Source: Roseovarius salincola (GTDB lineage: Bacteria > Pseudomonadota > Alphaproteobacteria > Rhodobacterales > Rhodobacteraceae). Taken from it: DNA of 64,000 nt. The DNA is taken from contig NZ_JAPTNL010000016.1 in assembly GCF_026891095.1 (NCBI RefSeq), positions 1-64,000 on the forward strand, given 5' to 3'. Shown here piece by piece: positions 9,832 to 18,131 of this stretch (positions within the stretch are counted from its first letter, which is position 1; every line of letters starts with the position of its first letter). The notes below the pieces were generated by a model. It did no database searches. It saw nothing but the letters and a program-made list of their open reading frames with translations, and was not told the origin of the DNA. Made by a program: the position numbers and the translations under genes.

Positions 9832-11370
9832 TCAGCGGCGCAGCGTGGCGCGGAACTCTGACAGGTGGAACGCGCCGATCAGGTGGCCGATCCCGAAATA
9901 GCTGACCATCCCCGTTCCGATCAGCGCCAGAAGCGCCAGCCAGCGCAGGCCCGCAATGCCGAAGAACGGCACCAGAAGCACGCTTGCCCCCCAGATGATG
10001 ACCCCCATCAGCGCCGAGGCAACAAGGATGCGCCAGACACGGTAACGACAGCGATCGTCAAAGCGGGCGACCTCGCCATAGCTGCGCGCGCCGCGGACAA
10101 GCAGCCAGAGCATCACCCAGCCCGCGACGGTGGTGGCGATGGCGGCGGCGATCCAGCCGATCACATAGGCCAGCCCGATCGCCACGGCGGCATTGACGAT
10201 CATCGCCACCACCGCATAGCGGAACGGGCTTTTGGTGTCCTCGCGTGCGAAGAACAGGGGTTGCAGGATCTTCTGAAGAACAAAGGCCGGGAGGCCCAAC
10301 CCATACACTGCGACCGCAAGCGCCGTGGCGGCGGTGTCGTCGGTGCCGAAGGCGCCGCGCTCGAACAGGACCGAGACAAGTGGCAGCGGCACCGCCACCA
10401 GCGCCACGGCGCAGGGCACGGTCAGCGCCAGCGATATCTCGACGGCGCGGGAATAGGCCGCGCGCGCGCCCTTGTGATCGTCGATCTTGAGACGGCGCGA
10501 AAGATCGGGCAGCAGCACGATGCCGACGGCGATGCCCACCACGCCAAGTGGCAACTGGTAAAGGCGATCCGCCGAATAAAGCCAGCTTACGGCCTTGTCG
10601 TAATTCGAGGCGACCTGCTGCCCGACCAGCAGATTGACCTGCATGACCCCGCCTGCCAGCGCGGCGGGAATCGCGATGCGCACAAGGCGCGCCATGTCCG
10701 GGGTCCAGCGTGGGCGCTCGGCCCGGATGTGGAACCCGGCGCGCGCGGCGGCGATCCAGACCAGCGCAAGCTGGGCCGCGCCGGCGAAAGGGATCGTCCA
10801 GACAAGCGCATCCGCCACCGGACCCTTTGTCATGGCGGCGAAGGTCATGGCGGCGATGAGCATGACATTGAGCAGGACAGGGGCTGCGGCTGCGGCGGCG
10901 AAACGGCCCGTGGCGTTGAGCACGCCCGAAAAGAGCGCCGCGAGCGAGATGAACAGGATATAGGGAAAGGCGATGCGCCCGAAGGCGACCGTCAGATCGA
11001 ACCGCTCGTCCCCGGCAAAGCCTTCGGCGGTGGCCCAGACCAGAGCGGGCATGAACAGCATCGCAAGACCGGTGAGCGCCAAAAGCACCAGCGCCAGCCC
11101 GGACATGGCTTGGGAGGCGAATTTGACGTGATCCTCATCGCCCTCGTATTTCTTTGAAAACATTGGCACAAATGCCGCGTTGAAGGCGCCTTCGGCAAAG
11201 AAGCGGCGAAACATGTTGGGCAGGCGGAAGGCGGCCACATAGGCATCCATCAAGGCACCTGGGCCAAGAAAATTGGCGATCAGAACATCGCGCACAAACC
11301 CCAGTATTCGGCTGAGCAAGGTCCATCCGCTGACAGTCAGGACACCGGAAAGCAGGCGGACGGGTCTCAT
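9832..11370 (-). CDS. murJ: lipid II flippase MurJ
   Basis: A 512-residue integral membrane protein of the MVF/MOP superfamily with about 14 hydrophobic segments. The N-terminal TLLSRILGFVRDVLIANFLG and RLPNMFRRFFAEGAFNAAFVP blocks are the MurJ signature. It flips the peptidoglycan precursor lipid II across the inner membrane and is normally essential. In relatives glnD usually lies directly upstream. Here a 9.4-kb block (11.4-20.8 kb) intervenes, so murJ expression must depend on a new promoter or on read-through from ackA, 139 bases away. Confidence 0.95.
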   Translation of the reverse strand: MRPVRLLSGVLTVSGWTLLSRILGFVRDVLIANFLGPGALMDAYVAAFRLPNMFRRFFAEGAFNAAFVPMFSKKYEGDEDHVKFASQAMSGLALVLLALTGLAMLFMPALVWATAEGFAGDERFDLTVAFGRIAFPYILFISLAALFSGVLNATGRFAAAAAAPVLLNVMLIAAMTFAAMTKGPVADALVWTIPFAGAAQLALVWIAAARAGFHIRAERPRWTPDMARLVRIAIPAALAGGVMQVNLLVGQQVASNYDKAVSWLYSADRLYQLPLGVVGIAVGIVLLPDLSRRLKIDDHKGARAAYSRAVEISLALTVPCAVALVAVPLPLVSVLFERGAFGTDDTAATALAVAVYGLGLPAFVLQKILQPLFFAREDTKSPFRYAVVAMIVNAAVAIGLAYVIGWIAAAIATTVAGWVMLWLLVRGARSYGEVARFDDRCRYRVWRILVASALMGVIIWGASVLLVPFFGIAGLRWLALLALIGTGMVSYFGIGHLIGAFHLSEFRATLRR

Positions 11371-11455
11371 GTACGGGCCTTTGATTGCGCTGGTTCCGGC
11401 AGGCTTAGCGGATCGGGGTCGCAGGCGAAAGAGGCATCAGCAGCGCAGGAAGGAT

Positions 11456-11492
11456 GGTACAAAACGCACGAAACAACCCGCCGTTTCGTACC
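11456..11492. repeat. second GTACAAAACG inverted repeat
   Basis: GGTACAAAACG at 11456-11466 faces CGTTTCGTACC at 11482-11492, an 11-bp inverted repeat with one mismatch and a 15-base spacer. It lies 18 bases past the stop of the acetate kinase gene. It shares the core word with the cluster at 193-261, which also follows a minus-strand stop codon. It may be a transcript end, a protein binding site or a dispersed repeat. Confidence 0.5.
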
Positions 11493-11509
11493 AAACCGGC
11501 TGCGCGCGA

Positions 11510-12628
11510 TCACGCGGCCTGTTCGGCGCGAAGAACCGAGAGCGCTTCGAGCGCCATCATCCGTTCTTCATTGGCGGGGATCACCAGCGTCTGGAAATCG
11601 CCGAGCGGCGCGAGTTGGGCGATGATCCGCTCGCGCACCGATCGGGCGTGCTCGCCGATGCCGCCGGTGAACACCATGGCGTCGATCCCGCCAAGCACCA
11701 CCGCCAGCGATGCCGCCGCCTGCGCGCAGCGTCGCGCGAAATAGTCGAGCGCGAAGCGCGCCGCGTCCGAGCCGTCATCCAGAAGGGTCGCCACATCGTT
11801 CGAGACACCCGAAAGACCGAGCAGGCCCGAACGGTCATAAAGCATCGTTTCGACCTCCTGAGCCGACATGCCATGCACGCGCATGAGGTGCATCACGGCG
11901 CCGGGGTCGATCGCGCCCGAGCGGGTGCCCATGGGCACGCCGTCAAGGGTGCTCATGCTCATGGTGGTGTCGCGGCTCTGGCCCTGTTCCATCGCGCACA
12001 GGCTGGAGCCGTTGCCAAGATGCGCGGCGATCACGCGGCCCGCGTGAAGCGCGGGGTGATCGCGGCGCAGCTTTTCGGCGACCCATGCATAGGAGAGGCC
12101 GTGAAACCCGTAGCGGCGCACGCCCGCCTCATGAAACTCCGCCGGGATCGCGAAACGGGTCGTCATCGGCCCGTGACCGGCATGAAAGGCGGTGTCGAAA
12201 CAGGCGATATCGGGCACATCCGCCTCGACCCGCCCCGAGGCGGCGATTGCGGCAAGGTTGTGGGGCTGATGCAGCGGCGCGAGCGGATTGAGCGCTTCGA
12301 GATCGGCAATAACCTGCGGCGTGACCCGCACCGGCCCGGTATAGCGCGTGCCGCCATGGACCACCCGGTGCGCGATGGCGACGCTTTGCCATTCGCTGGC
12401 ATGGGCCTTCAGGAACGCTATCACGGATTCCAGCGCGGCGTGGTGATCGGCGCCGCGCGCCAGCGTGGTCTGCGTGGTCGGGCCGTCGGTGATATAGGCG
12501 TTGAACTCCGCCGCGCCGCCGATGCGCGTGGCCTTTCCGCCGGCCAGTTCGCTGAGCCCGTCGCGCGCGAAAACCCGGAACTTCAGGCTGGAGGACCCGG
12601 CATTGAGTGTGAGGATCGTTTCGGTCAT
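11510..12628 (-). CDS. ackA: acetate kinase-family acyl phosphate kinase
   Basis: A 372-residue ASKHA-fold kinase. It opens with ILTLNAGSSSLKFRVF, the acetate/propionate/butyrate kinase signature, and has RVVHGG, AHLGNGSSLCA and FTGGIGEHARSVRERI further on. It converts acyl phosphate and ADP to a carboxylic acid and ATP. Its start overlaps the stop of pta by an ATGA, so the two are translationally coupled. As the last gene of the tct/CoA-ligase operon it probably supplies ATP at the end of that pathway. Acetate is the likeliest substrate, but propionate or another short acid is possible. Confidence 0.88.
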   Translation of the reverse strand: MTETILTLNAGSSSLKFRVFARDGLSELAGGKATRIGGAAEFNAYITDGPTTQTTLARGADHHAALESVIAFLKAHASEWQSVAIAHRVVHGGTRYTGPVRVTPQVIADLEALNPLAPLHQPHNLAAIAASGRVEADVPDIACFDTAFHAGHGPMTTRFAIPAEFHEAGVRRYGFHGLSYAWVAEKLRRDHPALHAGRVIAAHLGNGSSLCAMEQGQSRDTTMSMSTLDGVPMGTRSGAIDPGAVMHLMRVHGMSAQEVETMLYDRSGLLGLSGVSNDVATLLDDGSDAARFALDYFARRCAQAAASLAVVLGGIDAMVFTGGIGEHARSVRERIIAQLAPLGDFQTLVIPANEERMMALEALSVLRAEQAA

Positions 12629-13560
12629 TTGACTTGCCCCTTGTCGCGCGCATCGGCCAGCAGCACCGCGAGCGCGCAGGACAGAAGCCGTGCGCGCACG
12701 CTGTCGGCGCGGCTGGTCAGGATCACCGGCACACGCGCGCCCAGGACGATCCCCGCGCCTTCGGCATGGCCCATGAAAATCAGTTGCTTGGCCAGGATGT
12801 TGCCGGCCTCGATGTCGGGCACGAGCAGGATATCGGCGCGACCCGCGACCACCGAGTCAATGCCCTTCTCGCGCGCCGCGTCCACGCTGATCGCGTTGTC
12901 GAAGGCCAAAGGCCCGTCAAGCAGCGCGCCGGTGATCTGCCCGCGATCGGCCATCTTGCACAGCGCGGCGGCGTCGATCGTGGCAGGCATCCGGGGATGC
13001 ACCGTCTCGACCGCCGCAAGGATGGCGAGATGCGGTTTCTGCGGCCCGAACAGCGCATGCCAGAGACCGATGGCGTTTTGCGCGATATCGGCCTTTTCCA
13101 GAAGGTCCGGCTGCACGTTGACGGCGGCATCGGTGATGATGAAGGGCCGGGGGTAGTCATTGGTCAGCATCACGAAGGCGTGGCTGATGCGGCGCTCGGT
13201 CCTGAGTCCGGCGGCGGGCGAAATGATCGCGCCGAGCAGTTCATCGGAGTGAAGCGAGCCCTTCATGATGGCGCGCACCTGCCCGGTCGCGGCCAGCTCG
13301 GCCGCCTTGTCGGCGGCGGCATGGCTGTGTTCGGTGTCGATGACCGGGTAGGCGTCGGGTGACTGGCCGGTTTCGGTGAGGGCGGCGGCGATCCGGGCGG
13401 CGGGACCGATCAGAACGGGCGCGATCAGCCCGGCGGCGGCGGCATCGTTGACAGCTTCGAAAACGGTGGCCTGCACCGGATGAACCACGGCCGTGGGCAA
13501 GGCGGGCAGGGGATCGCATCGCGCCATCAGCTCGTCGTAATTCTGGTCCATCTGGTTCAT
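12625..13560 (-). CDS. pta: phosphate acyltransferase (Pta/Ptb type)
   Basis: A 311-residue phosphate acetyl/butyryltransferase without the N-terminal regulatory domain of long Pta enzymes. Diagnostic stretches are VLIGPAARIAAAL near residue 50, FIITDAAVNVQPDLLEKADIAQNAI in the middle, and DGPLAFDNAISVDAAREKGI and DILLVPDIEAGNILAKQLIFM near the C-terminus. It exchanges CoA for phosphate on a short acyl group. AAGGAG lies upstream of the ATG at 13560. There is a 131-base gap to the CoA ligase gene, then coupling to ackA through an ATGA overlap, giving a Pta-AckA substrate-level phosphorylation pair. Confidence 0.88.
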   Translation of the reverse strand: MNQMDQNYDELMARCDPLPALPTAVVHPVQATVFEAVNDAAAAGLIAPVLIGPAARIAAALTETGQSPDAYPVIDTEHSHAAADKAAELAATGQVRAIMKGSLHSDELLGAIISPAAGLRTERRISHAFVMLTNDYPRPFIITDAAVNVQPDLLEKADIAQNAIGLWHALFGPQKPHLAILAAVETVHPRMPATIDAAALCKMADRGQITGALLDGPLAFDNAISVDAAREKGIDSVVAGRADILLVPDIEAGNILAKQLIFMGHAEGAGIVLGARVPVILTSRADSVRARLLSCALAVLLADARDKGQVK

Positions 13561-13691
13561 GCGCGCGGCTCCTTGGGCTGCGTGGTCGCGGGTCGCCGCA
13601 TGGCGGGACCGGGCCGACGTTTCGCAAGGCAGGATGACATGCGCGTGACACGCGCCGCAAGGGAGCAGATTTCGGCAAGCGCCCGAAGCGC

Positions 13692-15188
13692 CTAAAGAAT
13701 CTCGCCCAGCTTGCGGCGCTGGATTTTGCCCGATGGACCTTTGGGCAGTTCATCGAGGAAATGCACACGATCCGGGCATTTGAAAGCGCCGAGCTTGCGC
13801 GCGCAGAGGGCGATCAGCTCGTCTTCGTTCAAGGCCGAGCCGGGGCGGATCGCCACGGCGGCCTCGACCCGTTCGCCATAGCGCGTGCAGGGGCGGGCGA
13901 AGGCGGCGGCCTCGATGATGTCGGGGTGGGAATAAAGCGCCTCGTCCACTTCGCGGGGGGCGATGTTCTCGCCGCCCTTGATGATCAGCTCCTTGAGGCG
14001 CCCTGTCACGAAGAAATAGCCATCCGCGTCCTGTCGGCCCAGATCGCCGGTGCGCAGCCAGCCATCGGGGCTGAAGGTCTCACGCGTGGCGTCGGGGTTG
14101 CGAAGGTATTCGCGCATCACGTTGGGGCCGCGCACCGCGATTTCGCCCTCTTGCCCGTGGGGCATGGGGGCGAGGTTTCCATCAAGGATCGCCGCCTCGT
14201 TGCCGAAGGGAATGCCGGGCGAGCCAATCTTGCGCGTGCCCGGCGGCAGCGGATTCGAGAGGATCTGCGCAGCGGTTTCGGTGAGGCCCATGGTTTCGAT
14301 GATCGGCACGCCGAAGCGGGTTTCGAAGGCCGTCTGGACATCCGGCGCCAGCGGCGAGGAGGCCGAGCGGCCGAAGCGCAGCCGCGCCTTCACCTCGTCC
14401 GTGGGGTCGCTGTCACCGTGAAGAAGGTGCGAGATGATCGTGGGCACGACCGAGAACCACGTCGCCTCGCTGCTGGCGGCCTGATCCCAGAAGCGGCTGG
14501 CCGAAAAGCGCGGGCAGAGCGCGAGCGAACCGCCCGAGACCAGAGAGCCGATGACCGAGACGCAAAGCCCGTTGATATGGTAGACCGGCAGCACGCAAAG
14601 CCCGCGGTCATCCGGTGAAAGTTCATGCGCGACCGAGGTGGTCCATCCCCCCGCCAGCAGGCTGGAATGGCTGTGGACCACGCCCTTGGGCCGCCCGGTG
14701 GTGCCGGAGGTATACATCAATAGCGCGTGATCCTCGGGCGAGAGCGGCGCAAGGTCGCCCATGGGGCCGTTGATGGCGTCGGGGTCAAGCCGTTTCACCG
14801 GATTGTCGCGCGTGGCCTCGTCGAAGATATCGCGCACGCTGTCGTCGACGAATGCGAAGCGCGCCTCGCTGTGGCCAAGCGCATAGGCGATGGCATCAAG
14901 CCCGGCGGCGAGGTTGATCATTGTCACGCGGAAGCCGCCGTAAAGCGTGCCGTAAAGCGCCTCGATGGCGGCGCGCCCGTTGGGCATCACGATGGCGACG
15001 CTTTCGCCCTTTTGCGCGCCTTGCCCGGCCAGAGACCCGGCGATGCGGCGGGCGTTGTCGCGCAGGGCGGGCCAATCGAGCGTCTCGCCGGTTTCGGGAA
15101 AGACGAAGGCGGTGCCGCCGTCATCTGCGCGGGATTCGATCCAGTCGCGCAGGGTGCCTTGGGGCGGTGCGTCGCGTTCCAGTTTCAT
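13692..15188 (-). CDS. AMP-forming acyl-CoA ligase
   Basis: A 498-residue member of the ANL superfamily. The P-loop-like motif LLMYTSGTTGRPKG is at residues 157-169, GWLRTGDLG lies before the hinge, and the C-terminal catalytic lysine is in the GPSGKIQRRKL stretch. It makes an acyl-CoA from a carboxylic acid using ATP. It overlaps the acylating aldehyde dehydrogenase gene by ATGA, as if the two act in series. The pair recalls SauT/SauS of sulfoacetate degradation (sulfoacetate to sulfoacetyl-CoA to sulfoacetaldehyde), but other acids are possible. Confidence 0.85.
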   Translation of the reverse strand: MKLERDAPPQGTLRDWIESRADDGGTAFVFPETGETLDWPALRDNARRIAGSLAGQGAQKGESVAIVMPNGRAAIEALYGTLYGGFRVTMINLAAGLDAIAYALGHSEARFAFVDDSVRDIFDEATRDNPVKRLDPDAINGPMGDLAPLSPEDHALLMYTSGTTGRPKGVVHSHSSLLAGGWTTSVAHELSPDDRGLCVLPVYHINGLCVSVIGSLVSGGSLALCPRFSASRFWDQAASSEATWFSVVPTIISHLLHGDSDPTDEVKARLRFGRSASSPLAPDVQTAFETRFGVPIIETMGLTETAAQILSNPLPPGTRKIGSPGIPFGNEAAILDGNLAPMPHGQEGEIAVRGPNVMREYLRNPDATRETFSPDGWLRTGDLGRQDADGYFFVTGRLKELIIKGGENIAPREVDEALYSHPDIIEAAAFARPCTRYGERVEAAVAIRPGSALNEDELIALCARKLGAFKCPDRVHFLDELPKGPSGKIQRRKLGEIL

Positions 15189-16594
15189 TGCCCGGCCACA
15201 TCCCAGTATGCGGAGAAGATCGCCTCGAGTTCGGGTTCATCGGCGGGGATTTCGCGCACGACCTTGGTGGTCTGGACGAAGTGGCGCCAGTGCAGGTTCT
15301 CGTCGATCGAGTTGCCGCCCCAGCTGCCGCAGCCCATCGACAGGGAAAAGGGCAGCCCGTTGGTGAAGGCGCCGCCGGTGGCGAAGCAATGGGCCTGATT
15401 GACGATCACGCGGCAGGTCGGAATGATCTCGCCCAGATGCATGGCGCGGCTGTCATCGCCGGTATGCAGCCCGATGGAATGCCCGGCCCCTTGATGTTCG
15501 AGGATGCGGCGCGCGGTGTTGGTGGCAGCCGAGAAATCGGCGGCGCGATAGAGCGCGACCACGCGGCTGAGTTTTTCGCCCGAAAGCGGGTAGTCGGGGC
15601 CGATGCCTTGGGTTTCGACAGCGACGAAGCGGGTGGAGTCGGGCACCTGCCCGGTCAGGCCGAGCGCCTCGACGGTGACATCGGCGTCCTGCGCGAGGAT
15701 CGAGCGGTTGAGCGTGCCATCGGGCCAGAGGCGCTGGACGATCCGGTCGGACTCGGCGGCATGCACCAGCGCGCCGCCTTGGCGCGCAAGGGCCGCGACG
15801 AAGGCGTCATAGACCGCATCGACCACCACGAGGGCGTTTTCCGAGGAACAGGACGTGGCGTTGTCGAAGGTCTTGGAGGCGGCGATCTTTTCGGCGGCGG
15901 CGTCGAGATCGGCGGTTTCGTCGACGATCACGGTGACGTTGCCTGCACCCACCCCGATGGCGGGCGTGCCGCAGGTATAGGCGCGGCGCACATTGTCCTG
16001 ACTGCCGGTGACGACCACCAGATCGGAGGTTTCGAGCATCCGCTGGGTCTTGGCCTTTGAACCGGGGGCGGGGACCATCTGAACGAGGTCATGATCGAGG
16101 CCGATCTTGTCGAATTCGGCGTGGATGAAACGCAGCAGCATATCGCAGGCCGGCACGCCCTTGGGCGAGGGCGAGAGCACGATGGCATTGCCGCATTTCA
16201 GCGCGTTGATGATATTGTTGGCGGGCGTCGCCGCCGGGTTGGTCGAAGGCACCACGGCGCCGATCACCCCGATGGGGCGGGCGATCTCGGTGATGCCTGT
16301 GGCCCGGTCGTCGCGGATCACGCCGTGGGTTTTCGCCCCGGCGATGTCGCGCATCAGGCCCAATGTCTTGCGGTGGTTCTTGGTGATCTTGTCGGGCACG
16401 TTGCCAAGCCCGGTGGTTTCGACCGAAAGCTCGGCCAGGGCGCGGTTGCGCGAGGGTTCCATGATCGCCCATGCGGCGGCTTGTGCTGCGCGGTCGTAGC
16501 GCTCTTGCGTGGCGCCGTCCTCGAAAGCCTGCTGCGCAACGAGGGCGCGGGCCATGATGCTGTCGATGGCGGTAAGATCGTCGGGGGCGTTCAT
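15185..16594 (-). CDS. acylating (CoA-dependent) aldehyde dehydrogenase
   Basis: A 469-residue aldehyde dehydrogenase of the CoA-acylating branch (EutE, SauS, AdhE N-terminus). The catalytic cysteine is Cys249 in FDNATSCSSENALVVVD; PSTNPAATPANNIINALKCGNAIVLSP is the typical nucleotide-fold segment, and the C-terminus has MGCGSWGGNSIDENL. It interconverts an aldehyde and acyl-CoA with NAD(P)H. Its length and lack of an alcohol dehydrogenase domain fit sulfoacetaldehyde dehydrogenase (acylating), SauS, and I consider that the most specific guess; succinate or propionate semialdehyde-type substrates are alternatives. AAGGAC precedes the ATG. Confidence 0.85.
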   Translation of the reverse strand: MNAPDDLTAIDSIMARALVAQQAFEDGATQERYDRAAQAAAWAIMEPSRNRALAELSVETTGLGNVPDKITKNHRKTLGLMRDIAGAKTHGVIRDDRATGITEIARPIGVIGAVVPSTNPAATPANNIINALKCGNAIVLSPSPKGVPACDMLLRFIHAEFDKIGLDHDLVQMVPAPGSKAKTQRMLETSDLVVVTGSQDNVRRAYTCGTPAIGVGAGNVTVIVDETADLDAAAEKIAASKTFDNATSCSSENALVVVDAVYDAFVAALARQGGALVHAAESDRIVQRLWPDGTLNRSILAQDADVTVEALGLTGQVPDSTRFVAVETQGIGPDYPLSGEKLSRVVALYRAADFSAATNTARRILEHQGAGHSIGLHTGDDSRAMHLGEIIPTCRVIVNQAHCFATGGAFTNGLPFSLSMGCGSWGGNSIDENLHWRHFVQTTKVVREIPADEPELEAIFSAYWDVAGQ

Positions 16595-16666
16595 CTGAAA
16601 GTCCTTCGCGGTGGGTGGACAGGGCGGGCATCCGCCCTGTCCGGGGTTGAGTTAAGCGGGTGCGGT

Positions 16667-17626
16667 TCAGAGACCGGCCAGCAGTTTTTCGAGTGTTTCC
16701 TGGCGCTGGTTCCACATCTCGAGCACCTCGTCGCGGGTCATCACCTTCATGGGCGAGCCGCCGGCCTTCATCTGCTTCTTGACGCGGTCGTTCCGGAACA
16801 TCGCGGGCACGGTTTCGGCCAGTTTGTCGATGACCTCCTGCGGGGTGCCCTTGGGGACCATGACGCCGCGATAGTTCACGCTGGCATTGTCGATGTCATA
16901 GCCCTGTTCCTGCATTGTCGGCACGTCGGGCAGGAACTCGCTGCGCTCGGTGTCGAACACGCCGAGGATCTTCACGTTGCCCGCATCGGCGGCGCGGAAA
17001 GCATCGGAGAGGTTGTTGACCCCGCCCATCACCTCGCCGGCGATGACGGCTTTCATGGCGCCGGCACCCCCCTGGTTGTTGGGGATATAGGCCAGCTTGA
17101 CGCCTGCGGCGTTTTCAAGCTGAAGCGCGGCGATATGGTGGCCCACGAACAGCCCGGCACCCGAGAAGGTCATCTTGCCGGGGTTTTCCTTGGCCCAGTT
17201 CACCACGTCCTCCATCGTGTCGAACTCGCTGTCGGCGCCGACGACGAACACCGCCGGGTCAGCGCCCCAGTTGGCGATCGGTTCAAAGCTGTCGGCGCCG
17301 TATTCCACGCCGCCCTCGATCGACTGGGCGATGAAGTGGGGCACGTTGTAGGCCCCCAGCGTGTAGCCGTCGGAATCGGCCTGTGTCGCCAGCCAGTTCC
17401 AGCCGACGCGCCCGCCCGCACCGGGCTTGTTGACGATGGCGATGGGCTGTCCCAGGGCATCCTCGTTGCCCGAGGTCATGGTGACGATCCGGGCCTGAAA
17501 ATCCGTTGCGCCGCCCGCGCCATAACTGACCATCAGCATCAGCGGACGGTCGGGATAATCCTGCGCCGCGCTGGGTCCTGCGATCATGAGGGCTGTCGCC
17601 AGCCCGGCTAGAATTGATTTCATCAT
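16667..17626 (-). CDS. tctC: tripartite tricarboxylate transporter substrate-binding protein
   Basis: A 319-residue periplasmic binding protein of the TctC/Bug family. A signal peptide (residues 1-22, ending PSAAQ) precedes the conserved YPDRPLMLMVSYGAGGATD start of the mature domain; INKPGAGG-like (VNKPGAGGRVGWN) and VPTMQEQGYDI blocks follow. It captures a carboxylate or sulfonate in the periplasm and hands it to TctA/TctB. GGGAGGAG precedes the ATG. As the first catabolic neighbour of the aldehyde dehydrogenase it links uptake with degradation. Confidence 0.92.
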   Translation of the reverse strand: MMKSILAGLATALMIAGPSAAQDYPDRPLMLMVSYGAGGATDFQARIVTMTSGNEDALGQPIAIVNKPGAGGRVGWNWLATQADSDGYTLGAYNVPHFIAQSIEGGVEYGADSFEPIANWGADPAVFVVGADSEFDTMEDVVNWAKENPGKMTFSGAGLFVGHHIAALQLENAAGVKLAYIPNNQGGAGAMKAVIAGEVMGGVNNLSDAFRAADAGNVKILGVFDTERSEFLPDVPTMQEQGYDIDNASVNYRGVMVPKGTPQEVIDKLAETVPAMFRNDRVKKQMKAGGSPMKVMTRDEVLEMWNQRQETLEKLLAGL

Positions 17627-17672
17627 TGGGTTCTCCTCCCTTGGTTTCTACGGTTGACCGGTTGGTTCCGGT

Positions 17673-18131
17673 TTATTGGAACAACACCTCTCTGGGTGTG
17701 AATACGTTGAGGATTCCGGCGAAAAGGCCATACATGACGCCAAGGAATCCCAGTGTGATCAGGACACGCATGATCCAGCTGCGCGCCGCATTGTGCGGGG
17801 CGGGATCGTAGATCGAGAGCAGCGCGAAAAAGGCGATGGTGCTGGCCGTGTAGAAGCCAAGCCCGCGCGCGGCCCAGAATACGTAGATCATCATCACGAT
17901 CAGACCCGGCGCGATGTTGATCACCATGCGCCGTCCGATTCCGTCGCCGACCCGCGACTTGCCAAGCGCGGCCTTGCCGAAGGTCCAGAGCGCCAGCACC
18001 ACGAACACCGTCGAGATGAGGCGCGGGAACAGGAAGGCCTGTGCCGGTTCGCGCGTGTAGCTGACCCAGCAGATCCAGATGCCGACAGCGGCGATGAATC
18101 CCGACGGAAAGATATGTTGCCATTGTCTCAT
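17673..18131 (-). CDS. tctB: tripartite tricarboxylate transporter small membrane subunit
   Basis: A 152-residue protein with four hydrophobic segments, the usual size and topology of TctB. Its sequence is poorly conserved, as usual; identification rests on size, topology and its place between tctA and tctC. The ATG at 18131 overlaps the tctA stop codon (ATGA), which implies translational coupling. It forms the membrane part of the transporter with TctA. Confidence 0.88.
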   Translation of the reverse strand: MRQWQHIFPSGFIAAVGIWICWVSYTREPAQAFLFPRLISTVFVVLALWTFGKAALGKSRVGDGIGRRMVINIAPGLIVMMIYVFWAARGLGFYTASTIAFFALLSIYDPAPHNAARSWIMRVLITLGFLGVMYGLFAGILNVFTPREVLFQ

